This document shows positions 36,915 to 45,864 of a stretch of DNA of 64,000 nt, in pieces. The number at the start of each line of letters is the position of its first letter. The first letter of the stretch is position 1. The notes under the pieces were generated by a model, which was not told where the DNA came from, searched no databases, and worked only from the letters and a program-made list of their open reading frames with translations. The position numbers and the translations under genes were made by a program. This DNA comes from Cryobacterium suzukii (GTDB taxonomy: Bacteria; Actinomycetota; Actinomycetes; Actinomycetales; Microbacteriaceae). Location: contig NZ_SOHJ01000013.1 in NCBI RefSeq assembly GCF_004403185.1, positions 90,245-154,244 on the forward strand. The letters run 5' to 3'.

Positions 36915-37736
36915 TTAGCGTCGTCGAAAACCAAAGATGTCGAACGCGACCGTGACGACTTGATCAATTCCCGCCGGGTCCACTCCGGCAGGGCGCGAGT
37001 GATGCGCGGACGGACCCATGCCGATCAGCGACGTCACCTCTGAAGCCGTCAGCTGCACGGTACGACCGAACTGTTCGTGCACCTCGGGGGTGAACCAGGC
37101 ACCGAGACTAGCTGTCAGATGAGCCGCCTTGTCGGCTTGCATTTCCACGGCGAGTCCCGAGTCGCGCAATTGCTGCAGATGGCTCGGCTGCGGAACGACG
37201 ACCAGCAGCAGTCCATCCGCACGCAGCACGCGAGCGAATTCGGCGGCATTGCGGGGTGCAAAAACGTTGAGGATGAGGTCCGCGGCGCCATCGCGCACCG
37301 GGAGCGGCGACCAGACGTCCGCCACCAGCCCGTCGACGCGTTCACTTGATCGGATAGTACGACCCACGGCGGTAGGGGAGAGGTCCATTCCCAGCGCCCG
37401 TATATTGTCTCCTGAGGGCAGCGCTGCCCTCAGATAGTACCCGGTGCCACAGCCCACATCGAGGACGCGCTTGGGCGCCTCACCGGCGACGATGTCTCGG
37501 ATAATGTCTCGAAGAGGTTCATACCACCCGGCCTTAAGGAACTGGTCCCGCGCTTCCAGCATGGTCGCGCTATCACCGATGAACTTGTGCGGTCCGGCGA
37601 GCAGGTTGACGAAGCCCCGCTTGTTCACGTCGAAGGAATGACCGCGCTCACATCCCAATAGCAGTTCGCCGCTGGGGTGGAGGGGGAGTAAACAGTTCGG
37701 GCACCGAAGCCACTCCGATAGCGTCTGGAGTGACAT
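36915..37736 (-). CDS. 23S rRNA (guanine-N1)-methyltransferase, RlmA/TlrB family
   Basis: SAM-dependent methyltransferase of 273 aa. The N-terminal zinc finger is LRCPNCLLPL ... LLGCERGHSFDVNKRGFVNLL. The SAM site is VLDVGCGTGYYLR, and a later GMGPSAHH motif is characteristic of the RlmA family. Known members methylate N1 of G745 (RlmA-I) or G748 (RlmA-II/TlrB, tylosin resistance) in helix 35 of 23S rRNA. Which guanine is used here cannot be told from sequence. It lies only 25 bp after the qcrB stop on the same strand, so it probably rides on the qcr transcript. ATG 37736 lacks a clear ribosome site. Confidence 0.87.
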   Translation of the reverse strand: MSLQTLSEWLRCPNCLLPLHPSGELLLGCERGHSFDVNKRGFVNLLAGPHKFIGDSATMLEARDQFLKAGWYEPLRDIIRDIVAGEAPKRVLDVGCGTGYYLRAALPSGDNIRALGMDLSPTAVGRTIRSSERVDGLVADVWSPLPVRDGAADLILNVFAPRNAAEFARVLRADGLLLVVVPQPSHLQQLRDSGLAVEMQADKAAHLTASLGAWFTPEVHEQFGRTVQLTASEVTSLIGMGPSAHHSRPAGVDPAGIDQVVTVAFDIFGFRRR

Positions 37737-37761
37737 CGATGCCCGTTCTGTTCGGTGTGAT

Positions 37762-39411
37762 CTACTTATCGGTGATCTCCGCTGGGTGATCGCCGTGAGC
37801 CCGGTTCAGCTCCGTCTGCGTAACCGGAGTGATCCGGTCCTCGAAGAACCAGCGGGACAGGCCGGCACGGACTTTCTCGGCCACGCCGATCTTGCCCTGA
37901 GCGTTAGGACGCAACATGAGGGGCTTGAAGTCGCTGTAGCTGACCAGCTTCCAACGCTCATACTCGTCGACGGGCTGGTGCACCTCGACGAACTCGCCAC
38001 CGGGGAGCCGTACGATACGGCCGGACTCGTAACCGTGCAGCACGATCTCGCGGTCCTTCTTCTGCAGGGCCAGACACACGCGCTTGGCGATGAAGAAGGC
38101 GAGGAACGGACCGAGCAACGTGGTCGCCTGGAGCGTGTGGATAACACCCTCCATGGTGAGGTGAAAGTGCGTCGCCATGATGTCCGACGATGCTGCTGCC
38201 CAGAGGGAGGCGTAGAACGTGACACCGGCTGCGCCAATAGCGGTGCGAGTCGGGGCGTTGCGCGGACGATCCAGCACGTGATGTTCACGCTTGTCGCCCG
38301 TGATCCACGCTTCAATGAACGGATAGATCATGACGGTCACGATGAACAGTCCGACCACGATGAGCACCACGAGGATGTTGAGCGAGTAGGTATGGTTCAG
38401 CCAGACGAACTCCCAACCGGTAGGAATCAGACGCATGGCGCCGTCGGCGAAGCCGATGTACCAGTCGGGCTGAGTGCCTGCCGATACCGGTGACGGATCG
38501 TATGGGCCGTAGTTCCAGATCGGGTTGATCGTGAACAACGATGCGATCAGCATGACGACACCGAAGACGATGAAGAAGAATCCACCCGCTTTGGCGGCGT
38601 AGACCGGCATAACCGGGTAACCAACAACGTTCTGGTTGGTGTGTCCGGCTGCTGGGTACTGGGTGTGCTTGTGCACGACGACGAACAAGAGGTGCATGGC
38701 AATCAGCGCGACGATGATGGCCGGCAGCAACAAAATGTGCAGTGAGTACAACCGCCCGACGATGTCCGTACCAGGGAATTCTCCGCCGAAGAGGAGGAAG
38801 GAGAACCAGGTGCCGACGACCGGAATGCCCTTGATCAAGCCGTCGATGATGCGCAGGCCGTTACCGGAAAGCAGGTCGTCGGGGAGGGAATAGCCGGTGA
38901 AGCCTTCAGCCATTGCCAAGATGAAGAGGATGAAACCGATCACCCAGTTCAGCTCACGCGGTTTGCGGAACGCACCGGTGAAGTAGATGCGCAGCATGTG
39001 CAGGCCGATCGCAGCGACAAACAGTAGGGCTGCCCAGTGGTGCACCTGACGCATGAGGAGTCCACCACGAATATCAAAGGAGATATCCATCGTGGACGAC
39101 ATCGCCGCTGACATTGGTATGCCCTTGAGCGGGGCAAAGGAACCGTCGTACACGACCTCGGCCATCGACGCCTGGAAGAAGAAGGTCAGAAACGACCCCG
39201 AGAGCAAAATAATGACGAAGCTGTACAGCGCCACTTCTCCGAGAAGAAAGGACCAGTGGTCGGGGAAGATCTTGCGGCCAAGTTCCTTGACGGCGCCCGA
39301 GATGCTCGTGCGTTCGTCAATATAGTTGGCGGCTGAGGCTGTGAAACCTCCGGACTTCTTCACCCCGACGCCCTGGTCCTCAGCGGATTCGCGGGTGGTT
39401 ATCGTTGTCAT
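37762..39411 (-). CDS. qcrB: Cytochrome bc1 complex cytochrome b subunit
   Basis: Di-haem cytochrome b of the quinol-cytochrome c reductase, 549 aa. Haem ligands are in RQVHHWAALLF (first pair) and LHILLLPAII ... AMHLLFVVVHKHTQYP (second pair). The Qo-site motif is PVSAGTQPDWYIGF, replacing the mitochondrial PEWY, as in other actinobacteria. A C-terminal cytoplasmic extension of about 130 residues is also typical. Its ATG overlaps the qcrA stop by 4 bp. Last respiratory gene of ctaE-qcrC-qcrA-qcrB. Confidence 0.96.
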   Translation of the reverse strand: MTTITTRESAEDQGVGVKKSGGFTASAANYIDERTSISGAVKELGRKIFPDHWSFLLGEVALYSFVIILLSGSFLTFFFQASMAEVVYDGSFAPLKGIPMSAAMSSTMDISFDIRGGLLMRQVHHWAALLFVAAIGLHMLRIYFTGAFRKPRELNWVIGFILFILAMAEGFTGYSLPDDLLSGNGLRIIDGLIKGIPVVGTWFSFLLFGGEFPGTDIVGRLYSLHILLLPAIIVALIAMHLLFVVVHKHTQYPAAGHTNQNVVGYPVMPVYAAKAGGFFFIVFGVVMLIASLFTINPIWNYGPYDPSPVSAGTQPDWYIGFADGAMRLIPTGWEFVWLNHTYSLNILVVLIVVGLFIVTVMIYPFIEAWITGDKREHHVLDRPRNAPTRTAIGAAGVTFYASLWAAASSDIMATHFHLTMEGVIHTLQATTLLGPFLAFFIAKRVCLALQKKDREIVLHGYESGRIVRLPGGEFVEVHQPVDEYERWKLVSYSDFKPLMLRPNAQGKIGVAEKVRAGLSRWFFEDRITPVTQTELNRAHGDHPAEITDK

Positions 39412-40481
39412 GCTCGCTCCCAGAAGCTCGGGCCGACTGGTTCAGTGAAATCGCTTTGCGCGATTAGGTAACCCTCAGCGTCCACGGCGATCGGTAGCTG
39501 GGGTAGTGCCCGTTTGGCCGGTCCGAAGATGACCTTGCAGTGGTTTTCAACGTCGAACTGCGACTGGTGGCAGGGGCAAAGGAGGTGGTGCGTGTGCTGT
39601 TCATAGAGAGCGACCGGGCATCCAACGTGGGTGCAGATCTTAGAATATGCCACGATGCCGTCATAGGACCAGGACTTGCGGTCTTCTTCTTCGATCAGGT
39701 CCTTCGGATCCATTCGAATGAGCAGAACAGCGGCTTTCGCCTTCTCTTCCAGACGGCCGTGGCCCATTTCGGACAGGCCTTCCGGAATGACGTGGAACGA
39801 AGATCCGAGGGTGACGTCCGCTGCCTTGATCGGGGTTCCGCTCGGGTCGATGGTGAGGCGTACGCCTTTTTTCCACATGGTCTCTTCGAGCAGGGCGACC
39901 GGGTCCTGGTCCATCGGGCCGAGGCCGCGAAAGAGAACGACTGCTGGCAGCGGGAACACAACGAGCGCACCGATCAAACTGTTGCGAATGAGTGTGCGGC
40001 GACCAAAGCCGGATTCCTCATTGGCTTGCTGAAAGATCTCTACGGCACGGGCCCGGACGGGTTCTGTGCCACGCACGGGGTGACGTTCGTCGACACCCTC
40101 GTGATCGCTCATGAGGGCCTTACCCCAGTGCACGGCGCCGATGCCAATGGCAAGCAGCGCAAGGCTGAGGCCGAGCCCGATGAAGAGGTTGTTCAGGCGT
40201 ACGGAGCCCGGATCTTCGGCAACGATGGGAAACGCCATGTACGCGGCGATTGCAAAGACACTGCCCACGATGGACACGTAGAACAACGTGTATACGGTGC
40301 GCTCGGCCTTGCGCTCTTCCTTGTGGTCAAGGTCGGTAATGCGCGGACGGTGCGGCGGGAATCCCGGGTTGACCAGGGCATCCCGTGTAACGACGGCTGT
40401 GCTTGCGGCAGATGTCGCGAGCTGCGCGCCAGGCGAGTCGGCGGCGGTTACGTGCTCCGCGCCGTTATCGTCCTTGGCCAT
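39408..40481 (-). CDS. qcrA: Cytochrome bc1 complex Rieske iron-sulfur subunit
   Basis: Rieske [2Fe-2S] protein of the bc1 complex, 357 aa. The actinobacterial form has three N-terminal membrane segments (about residues 65-85, 98-118 and 165-185) instead of one. Cluster ligands are CTHVGCPV and CPCHQSQFD. It accepts electrons from menaquinol at the QcrB Qo site and passes them to QcrC. The stop overlaps the qcrB start, and 92 bp separate it from qcrC. Confidence 0.96.
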   Translation of the reverse strand: MAKDDNGAEHVTAADSPGAQLATSAASTAVVTRDALVNPGFPPHRPRITDLDHKEERKAERTVYTLFYVSIVGSVFAIAAYMAFPIVAEDPGSVRLNNLFIGLGLSLALLAIGIGAVHWGKALMSDHEGVDERHPVRGTEPVRARAVEIFQQANEESGFGRRTLIRNSLIGALVVFPLPAVVLFRGLGPMDQDPVALLEETMWKKGVRLTIDPSGTPIKAADVTLGSSFHVIPEGLSEMGHGRLEEKAKAAVLLIRMDPKDLIEEEDRKSWSYDGIVAYSKICTHVGCPVALYEQHTHHLLCPCHQSQFDVENHCKVIFGPAKRALPQLPIAVDAEGYLIAQSDFTEPVGPSFWERA

Positions 40482-40573
40482 TGTTCTCCTTCGTGGGTGT
40501 AAATACTTTGCACTGTGGTGCTACGCGACGTTCGATCGGTACCGAATGGCGTGTCAAGACCGGATACCGCGTT

Positions 40574-41386
40574 CTAATTTGATTTAGCGGTGATCCACAC
40601 GGTGAGGGCCACGATTGCGCCCAATCCGAAGATCCAGATGAAGAGGCCTTCAGCCACCGGTCCCAAGGAACCGAGTGCCAAACCGCCCGGAGACGGATTG
40701 TTCTCGACGTACTTGAGGTAGGTGATGATGTCACGCTTGTCTTCGGGTGAGATATTCATATCGTTGAAAACCGGCATGTTCTGCGGACCGGTGATCATGG
40801 CTTCGTAGATGTGCTGGGCCGATACGTTCTCGATCGCTGGAGCGAACTTTCCCTCCGTCAGCGCGCCACCGGCGCCGGCAACGTTGTGGCACATTGCGCA
40901 GTTGATGCGGAACAGTTCGGCTCCGGTTGCAGCGTCGCCAGCAGCGTCGAGCAGCTCACCAGAGGGAATAGCCGGTCCGGGAGCGAGCGAAGCCACGTAC
41001 GCGGCCAGCGCGGCAGTTTGCTCGGGCGTGAACTGCACCGGCTTCTTCTGCGCTTGCGGGCCCTGCATCTGCATCGGCATGCGACCGGTGCCGACTTGGA
41101 AGTCGACCGAAGCAGCACCGACTCCGATCAGGCTGGGTCCTTCCGACGAGCCCTGAGCGCTGAGGCCGTGGCAGGTGGCGCAGTTCGCCGCGAAGAGCTT
41201 TTCACCCTGGGCGATGGTCTGCTGGGAGGACGCATCCGTTGTCGCAACGGCAGTGCTCGTGCTAAAGGCGACATAGGCGCCTCCAGTGAAGAGCAGTCCG
41301 ACGGCAATGAGCGCAACACTGGCGAGAGGATGGCGACGTCCGGTCTTGCGTGGCCGGCGTGCACGAGGGGTTTTGATCTTGGTCAT
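40574..41386 (-). CDS. qcrC: Cytochrome bc1 complex di-haem cytochrome c subunit
   Basis: Membrane-anchored dihaem cytochrome c that links the bc1 complex directly to the aa3 oxidase in actinobacteria, 270 aa. It has a basic N-terminus and one membrane segment (VALIAVGLLFTGGAYVAF). Two haem sites follow, ANCATCHG and INCAMCHN, with methionine ligands in the following loops. A C-terminal membrane anchor is GLFIWIFGLGAIVALTVWI. A long in-frame upstream extension is rejected: ATG 41386 (MTKIKTPRAR) begins the usual protein and leaves 37 bp to ctaE. Confidence 0.95.
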   Translation of the reverse strand: MTKIKTPRARRPRKTGRRHPLASVALIAVGLLFTGGAYVAFSTSTAVATTDASSQQTIAQGEKLFAANCATCHGLSAQGSSEGPSLIGVGAASVDFQVGTGRMPMQMQGPQAQKKPVQFTPEQTAALAAYVASLAPGPAIPSGELLDAAGDAATGAELFRINCAMCHNVAGAGGALTEGKFAPAIENVSAQHIYEAMITGPQNMPVFNDMNISPEDKRDIITYLKYVENNPSPGGLALGSLGPVAEGLFIWIFGLGAIVALTVWITAKSN

Positions 41387-41423
41387 GCTGAAGTAGTCCG
41401 CTCCCGTTTCTAAGTATTGACTT

Positions 41424-42053
41424 CTATTTAAGAACGTAGATGACCAGGAAGAGCCCGATCCAGACGACGTCGACGAAGTGCCAGTAGTAGGAAACCACGA
41501 TGGCGCTGGTGGCCTCTTTATGGCCGAAGTTCTTGACCGCGAAACCGCGCCCAATCACAAGAAGGAAGGCGAGCAGTCCAGCGGTCACGTGAATGCCGTG
41601 GAAGCCGGTCGTGATGTAGAAGGCGGAACCATAAGCGTTGGAGGAGAGTGAAATTCCTTCGGAGACCAGGGTGGCGTATTCGAACACTTGGCCGGTGACG
41701 AAGATCGCGCCGAGGGCGTAGGTGAGGAAGAACCACTCGATCATGCCCCACTCACTCGGCTTCCAGCCCGTTGAACGAGCCTGCAGCCGTTCGGCAGCAA
41801 AAACTCCGAACTGGCAGGTCACCGAGGACGACACCAGGATCAACGTATTGATCAACGCGAAGGTGAAGTTGTGCTTGTCGGCCTCAAACAGCCACAGCTC
41901 GGGGGAGGTTGAACGAAGCGTGAAGTAAATTGCGAAGAGCCCCGCGAAAAACATCACCTCGCTGCCCAACCACACAATGGTGCCTACAGCCACGCTGTTG
42001 GGCCGGTTCACGACGGGCGCACTCGCCGTCTGAGTAATTGAGGTGCTGGTCAC
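41424..42053 (-). CDS. ctaE: Cytochrome c oxidase subunit III
   Basis: Membrane subunit of the aa3 oxidase, 209 aa with five membrane segments, preceded by a short Thr/Ser-rich N-terminus ([14 protein letters not shown]). Typical motifs are [31 protein letters not shown] and [13 protein letters not shown]. As in other actinobacteria it is separated from ctaCDF and heads the qcr operon. The GTG start at 42053 has GGAGG only 1-2 nt away, too close to act. A CATAAT box 6 nt upstream makes a leaderless start more likely. Confidence 0.93.
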   Translation of the reverse strand: MTSTSITQTASAPVVNRPNSVAVGTIVWLGSEVMFFAGLFAIYFTLRSTSPELWLFEADKHNFTFALINTLILVSSSVTCQFGVFAAERLQARSTGWKPSEWGMIEWFFLTYALGAIFVTGQVFEYATLVSEGISLSSNAYGSAFYITTGFHGIHVTAGLLAFLLVIGRGFAVKNFGHKEATSAIVVSYYWHFVDVVWIGLFLVIYVLK

Positions 42054-42059
42054 CCCTCC

Positions 42060-42065
42060 ATTATG
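42060..42065 (-). promoter_or_regulatory. -10 box of ctaE-qcrCAB (leaderless)
   Basis: CATAAT on the minus strand (5 of 6 match TATAAT), 6 nt before GTG 42053. Confidence 0.45.
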
Positions 42066-42183
42066 GCCGATATTCCCACAGGTTTTTCTCAATCACTCGT
42101 GCAAGTGAGTCTTATTCCTTGGTTCGGGTGAGCAATTTCGGCGCGGGAGTGCCGTGAATTCGGGGGAGTTGGGCCCGTTCTCC

Positions 42184-42189
42184 TATGAT
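42184..42189 (+). promoter_or_regulatory. -10 box of trpD (leaderless)
   Basis: TATGAT (5 of 6 match TATAAT), 7 nt before ATG 42197. It overlaps the alternative ATG at 42185, arguing against that start. Confidence 0.5.
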
Positions 42190-42196
42190 CGGAATC

Positions 42197-43249
42197 ATGC
42201 TTGAATCGCAGTCTTGGCCCAACATATTAAATTCCCTCCTCGTCGGACGGGACTTGAGTGTGGCCGACGCCGCGTGGAGCATGGAACGCATTATGCTCGG
42301 CGAGGCCACTCCGTCCCAACTAGGCGCTTTTTTGGTTGCCCTCCGGGCTAAGGGGGAGACCGTCGATGAGATTGTCGGATTTCGAGACGCTATCCTCGAG
42401 CAGGCAGTTGCACTCCCAGTCAATCCGATGGCTCTCGACATTGTCGGTACGGGTGGTGACCGGTTCGGGACCGTGAACATTTCTACGATGGCGTCGATCG
42501 TCTGCGCGGCAGCCGGTGTGCCGGTGGTCAAGCACGGTAACCGCGCCGCCAGTTCAGCTTCCGGATCGTCGGACGTTCTCGGCGAATTGGGGATCGACCT
42601 GTCGCGGGACGCGACGCGCGTGGCTCAGGTGTTCAAGGAGACCGGGATCACCTTTGCCTTTGCTGCGGCTTTTCATCCCGGGTTTCGCCACGTGGCCCTC
42701 ACTCGCAAGGAGTTGGGTATTCCCACGGTGTTCAATTACCTCGGTCCGCTGTGCAATCCGGCGCGGCCAGAGGCATCCGCCGTCGGCGTCGCTGACCTCG
42801 ATCGGGTTCCGCTCTTTGTTGGTGTGTTTCAAACTCGAGGTGCAACGGCGCTGGTCTTTCGGGGGGACGATGGCCTCGACGAAATGACGACCACGGGGCA
42901 CAGCCACGTCTGGGAAGTGTCGCGCGGCCTGGTAACCGAACACGACATCGACCCGCGGGACCTCGGAATCAAGCGAGCGCAGATTAGCGATTTGGTCGGC
43001 GGTTCGCCCCAACACAACGCGGACATTGTGCACTCCGTCCTCGCGGGGGAGCCAGGACCGGTCCGCGATATCGTTTTGCTCAATGCGGCAGCCGGGCTGG
43101 TGGCCTTCGACCTGGCCAATGATGCATCCCAAGTGCAGGTGGCTATTTTGGAGCGCTTTCGCAATAAGTTGGCCGTAGCCGCCGAAGCCATTGACTCTGG
43201 CGTGGCCACGGCCAAATTGTCTGCGTGGATTGCGGCGACGCAGGTCTGA
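42197..43249 (+). CDS. trpD: Anthranilate phosphoribosyltransferase
   Basis: Second step of tryptophan synthesis: anthranilate + PRPP to phosphoribosylanthranilate, 350 aa. Motifs: DIVGTGGDRFGTVNIST (PRPP binding), KHGNRAASSASGS, and the Mg site GDDGLDE. An ATG four codons earlier (42185) is rejected because a TATGAT -10 covers it and lies 7 nt before ATG 42197. It stands alone, away from other trp genes, divergent from ctaE; a lone trpD beside ctaE is common in actinobacteria. Confidence 0.95.
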   Translation: MLESQSWPNILNSLLVGRDLSVADAAWSMERIMLGEATPSQLGAFLVALRAKGETVDEIVGFRDAILEQAVALPVNPMALDIVGTGGDRFGTVNISTMASIVCAAAGVPVVKHGNRAASSASGSSDVLGELGIDLSRDATRVAQVFKETGITFAFAAAFHPGFRHVALTRKELGIPTVFNYLGPLCNPARPEASAVGVADLDRVPLFVGVFQTRGATALVFRGDDGLDEMTTTGHSHVWEVSRGLVTEHDIDPRDLGIKRAQISDLVGGSPQHNADIVHSVLAGEPGPVRDIVLLNAAAGLVAFDLANDASQVQVAILERFRNKLAVAAEAIDSGVATAKLSAWIAATQV

Positions 43250-43278
43250 AACCGACGTCGCCGTTCGTGTGACGCGCC

Positions 43279-44793
43279 CTAGAGAACGTCCTCGTCGACC
43301 CACCCGAATGTCTTCGTGACCGCTTTTTTCCAATTGCGCAGCTGGCGGCTGCGTTCAGCCTCGTTCATCTGCGGCGTCCACCGGCTGTCTTCCTGCCAGT
43401 TGGTGCGCAGTTCGTCGAGACCGCTCCAGAAGCCCACCGCAAGGCCGGCAGCATAGGCTGCGCCCAACGCTGTCGTTTCCGCAACGACCGGGCGAACCAC
43501 GGGAACCCCGAGAATGTCGGCCTGAAACTGCATGAGCAGGTTGTTGGTGATCATGCCGCCGTCGACCTTGATCTCCGTGAGGGGCACACCCGAGTCGGCG
43601 TTGACCGCATCGATGACCTCCCGGGTCTGAAACGCCGTCGCTTCCAGCGCTGCTCGTGCAATGTGGCCTCTGTTTACGAATCGGGTAAGACCGACCAGGG
43701 CACCGCGCGCGTCGGAACGCCAGTACGGCGCAAACAGTCCCGAGAACGCCGGTACGAAGTAGGCTCCGCCATTATCATCGACGGTTTTTGCCAGAGCTTC
43801 AATCTCGGAAGCCGAGCTGATCATGCCGAGATTGTCGCGCATCCACTGCACCAGGGCGCCCGTCACGGCGATGGATCCCTCCAGGGCATAGTGCGGGGCG
43901 TCATCGCCGAGCTTGTACCCCAGAGTCGTGAGAAGTCCGTTTTTGGAGTGCACAATCTCGGTACCGGTGTTAAAGATCAAGAAATTGCCGGTGCCGTACG
44001 TGTTCTTGGCTTCCCCCTGGTCAAACGCCGCCTGCCCGAAAGTCGCCGCCTGCTGGTCACCGAGGATGCCAGCGATGGGAACCTCACGCAGCAGGCTCGA
44101 GGTGTGGGCGGTGCCGTAGACCTCGGAGGAGGAGCGGATCGAAGGCAGCATCGACCTGGGCACGTCAAAAATGGCGAGGATCTCGTCGTCCCACTGCAAA
44201 GTCTCCAGATCCATGAACAAGGTACGGCTCGCGTTGGTGACGTCGGTGGCGTGCACGCCCCCGTCAACTCCTCCGGTCAGGTTCCACAACACCCAGGAGT
44301 CCGTTGTTCCAAAGAGCAGGTCGCCGGCATCAGCCTTGGCCCTGGCACCCTCAACGTTCTCGAGAATCCAAACTATTTTCGTGCCCGAAAAATAGGTAGC
44401 CAGGGGCAACCCGACCTTCTTTTTGAACCGTTCCACGCCTCCGTCGGTGGCGAGGCGGTCGACGATGGGCTGGGTGCGGGTGTCCTGCCAAACGATCGCG
44501 TTGTAGACGGGAACGCCGGTCGTTTTGTCCCATACCACGGCGGTTTCTCGCTGATTTGTGATGCCGACGGCCCGAATGTCGTGCCGTGTGAGGTTGGCCT
44601 TGGACAATGCCTGCCCGATCACTTCGCGGGTGTTGTCCCAAATCTCTTTCGGGTCGTGCTCGACCCAGCCGGCCTGGGGAAAAATCTGCTCGTGTTCGAG
44701 TTGCCCGGTCGACACGATCGAGCCGGCCTTGTCGAAGATAATCGCTCGCGAACTGGTGGTTCCCTGGTCTATAGCGAGAATGTAGTCAGTCAT
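43279..44793 (-). CDS. glpK: Glycerol kinase
   Basis: FGGY-family kinase that makes sn-glycerol 3-phosphate from glycerol and ATP, 504 aa. Motifs: [15 protein letters not shown] (N-terminal ATP/phosphate region), [27 protein letters not shown], and the FGGY signature [19 protein letters not shown] 44793 has AGGAGG 10 nt upstream. It is downstream of glpF in the same orientation, but a strong hairpin lies between the two genes. Convergent with trpD. Confidence 0.97.
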   Translation of the reverse strand: MTDYILAIDQGTTSSRAIIFDKAGSIVSTGQLEHEQIFPQAGWVEHDPKEIWDNTREVIGQALSKANLTRHDIRAVGITNQRETAVVWDKTTGVPVYNAIVWQDTRTQPIVDRLATDGGVERFKKKVGLPLATYFSGTKIVWILENVEGARAKADAGDLLFGTTDSWVLWNLTGGVDGGVHATDVTNASRTLFMDLETLQWDDEILAIFDVPRSMLPSIRSSSEVYGTAHTSSLLREVPIAGILGDQQAATFGQAAFDQGEAKNTYGTGNFLIFNTGTEIVHSKNGLLTTLGYKLGDDAPHYALEGSIAVTGALVQWMRDNLGMISSASEIEALAKTVDDNGGAYFVPAFSGLFAPYWRSDARGALVGLTRFVNRGHIARAALEATAFQTREVIDAVNADSGVPLTEIKVDGGMITNNLLMQFQADILGVPVVRPVVAETTALGAAYAAGLAVGFWSGLDELRTNWQEDSRWTPQMNEAERSRQLRNWKKAVTKTFGWVDEDVL

Positions 44794-44847
44794 TTTGTAC
44801 GTGTCCTCCTAATGGAATGCCGATTATGCAGGTGGGGTGGCGTGACA

Positions 44848-44876
44848 ACGGGCCGGTTCACGGGGAACCGGCCCGT
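44848..44876 (-). terminator. Stem-loop between glpF and glpK
   Basis: Perfect 12-bp inverted repeat (44848-44859 with 44865-44876), 5-base loop, starting 9 nt after the glpF stop. There is no U tract, so it may be a partial terminator or an mRNA 3'-end stabiliser that separates glpF and glpK expression levels. Confidence 0.6.
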
Positions 44877-44885
44877 GTGTTCGAG

Positions 44886-45647
44886 TCAGGTGGCCAATAG
44901 CGGCAGCAGAACCAGGGCGGCCCAGCCAGCCAGCAGGCCGCCGATGATGGGGCCGACGACGGGAACCCAGGAGTAGGCCCAGTCGGAGCTGCCCTTGCCC
45001 TTGATGGGCAGGATGAAGTGTGCGATTCGCGGTCCGAGGTCTCGGGCGGGGTTGATGGCGTATCCGGTCGGACCTCCGAGCGAGGTACCGATGACGATCA
45101 CGAGCAGTGCAACGGGGAGTGGCCCGAGGGCGGCAAGGCCGCCGGTTTCGCCCTGCCGGCCGAAGGCTATGACAACGAAGACCAGTACAAACGTGCCGAT
45201 GATCTCGGTGACCATGTTCCAGCCGTACGAGCGAATGGCCGGCCCGGTCGAGAAGACACCAAGTTTGTTGGCCGGGTCCGGTTCGGCGTCAAAGTGTTGC
45301 TTGTACGCGAGCCAGCAGGCGACGGCGCCGAGAATCGCTCCGATCATCTGTGCGCCGATATAGGCGAGCACGGAGACGGCGTTGACCGGGACATCCATCC
45401 CGAATTCCGTGTCACCGTGGGCCACGAGGCCCAGGGTGACGGCCGGATTAAGGTGCCCACCCGAACGATAGGCGACCATGACGCCCGCGAAGACGGCGAA
45501 GCCCCAGCCGATGGTCACCATGAGGAACCCACCACCGAGGCCCTTGTTCTTGGCCAAAGCGACGTTGGCAACCACGCCGGTTCCAAGGAGAACCAGCATC
45601 GCAGTGCCCACGACCTCCGAGACGAATACAGCTCCGATATTTTCCAC
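44886..45647 (-). CDS. glpF: Glycerol uptake facilitator (aquaglyceroporin)
   Basis: MIP-family channel for glycerol, 253 aa, six membrane segments. Both NPA half-helices are present: GGHLNPAVTLGL and GYAINPARDLGPR. The Asp after the second NPA and the surrounding GP residues fit a glycerol facilitator rather than a water-only aquaporin. The frame stays open far upstream, but GTG 45647 is chosen: it has AAGG at suitable distance and starts at the first membrane segment. It feeds GlpK, encoded just downstream. Confidence 0.94.
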   Translation of the reverse strand: MENIGAVFVSEVVGTAMLVLLGTGVVANVALAKNKGLGGGFLMVTIGWGFAVFAGVMVAYRSGGHLNPAVTLGLVAHGDTEFGMDVPVNAVSVLAYIGAQMIGAILGAVACWLAYKQHFDAEPDPANKLGVFSTGPAIRSYGWNMVTEIIGTFVLVFVVIAFGRQGETGGLAALGPLPVALLVIVIGTSLGGPTGYAINPARDLGPRIAHFILPIKGKGSSDWAYSWVPVVGPIIGGLLAGWAALVLLPLLAT

Positions 45648-45725
45648 GAGAACCTTTCTGGTCAGACAAGGGACGCTGCAGCTTCCCCTCTGCGGTGAAC
45701 GGACGGCAATAACATAGCGCGGGGC

Positions 45726-45782
45726 GTCACCAAGGGGAATAGGCCAGGCGAGTTCGCCCTGGCTCTTACTGACCTTGGTCAC
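45726..45782. promoter_or_regulatory. Nested inverted repeats in the glpF-dhaK intergenic region
   Basis: Outer arms GTCACCAAGG (45726-45735) and CCTTGGTCAC (45773-45782) match at 9 of 10 positions. Inner arms CCAGGCG and CGCCCTGG (45744-45762) share the same centre. The right arm contains the palindrome TGACC-TT-GGTCA (45770-45781). It lies midway between the divergent glpF and dhaK starts, so it is a candidate operator for a shared regulator, or a dhaK leader structure. No regulator gene is adjacent. Confidence 0.5.
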
Positions 45783-45864
45783 ATCGCGTATGTTGAGCGT
45801 GGGAAAATTCGTCTGGGCGAAGCACCCGAAGGAATCCGTGGCATCACCGAGTGAATGGCTGTTC

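Noticed and set aside
40574-41554. qcrC with a 56-residue N-terminal extension
   Set aside because: The extra residues are low-complexity, overlap ctaE in sense, and precede the normal basic N-terminus and membrane segment.
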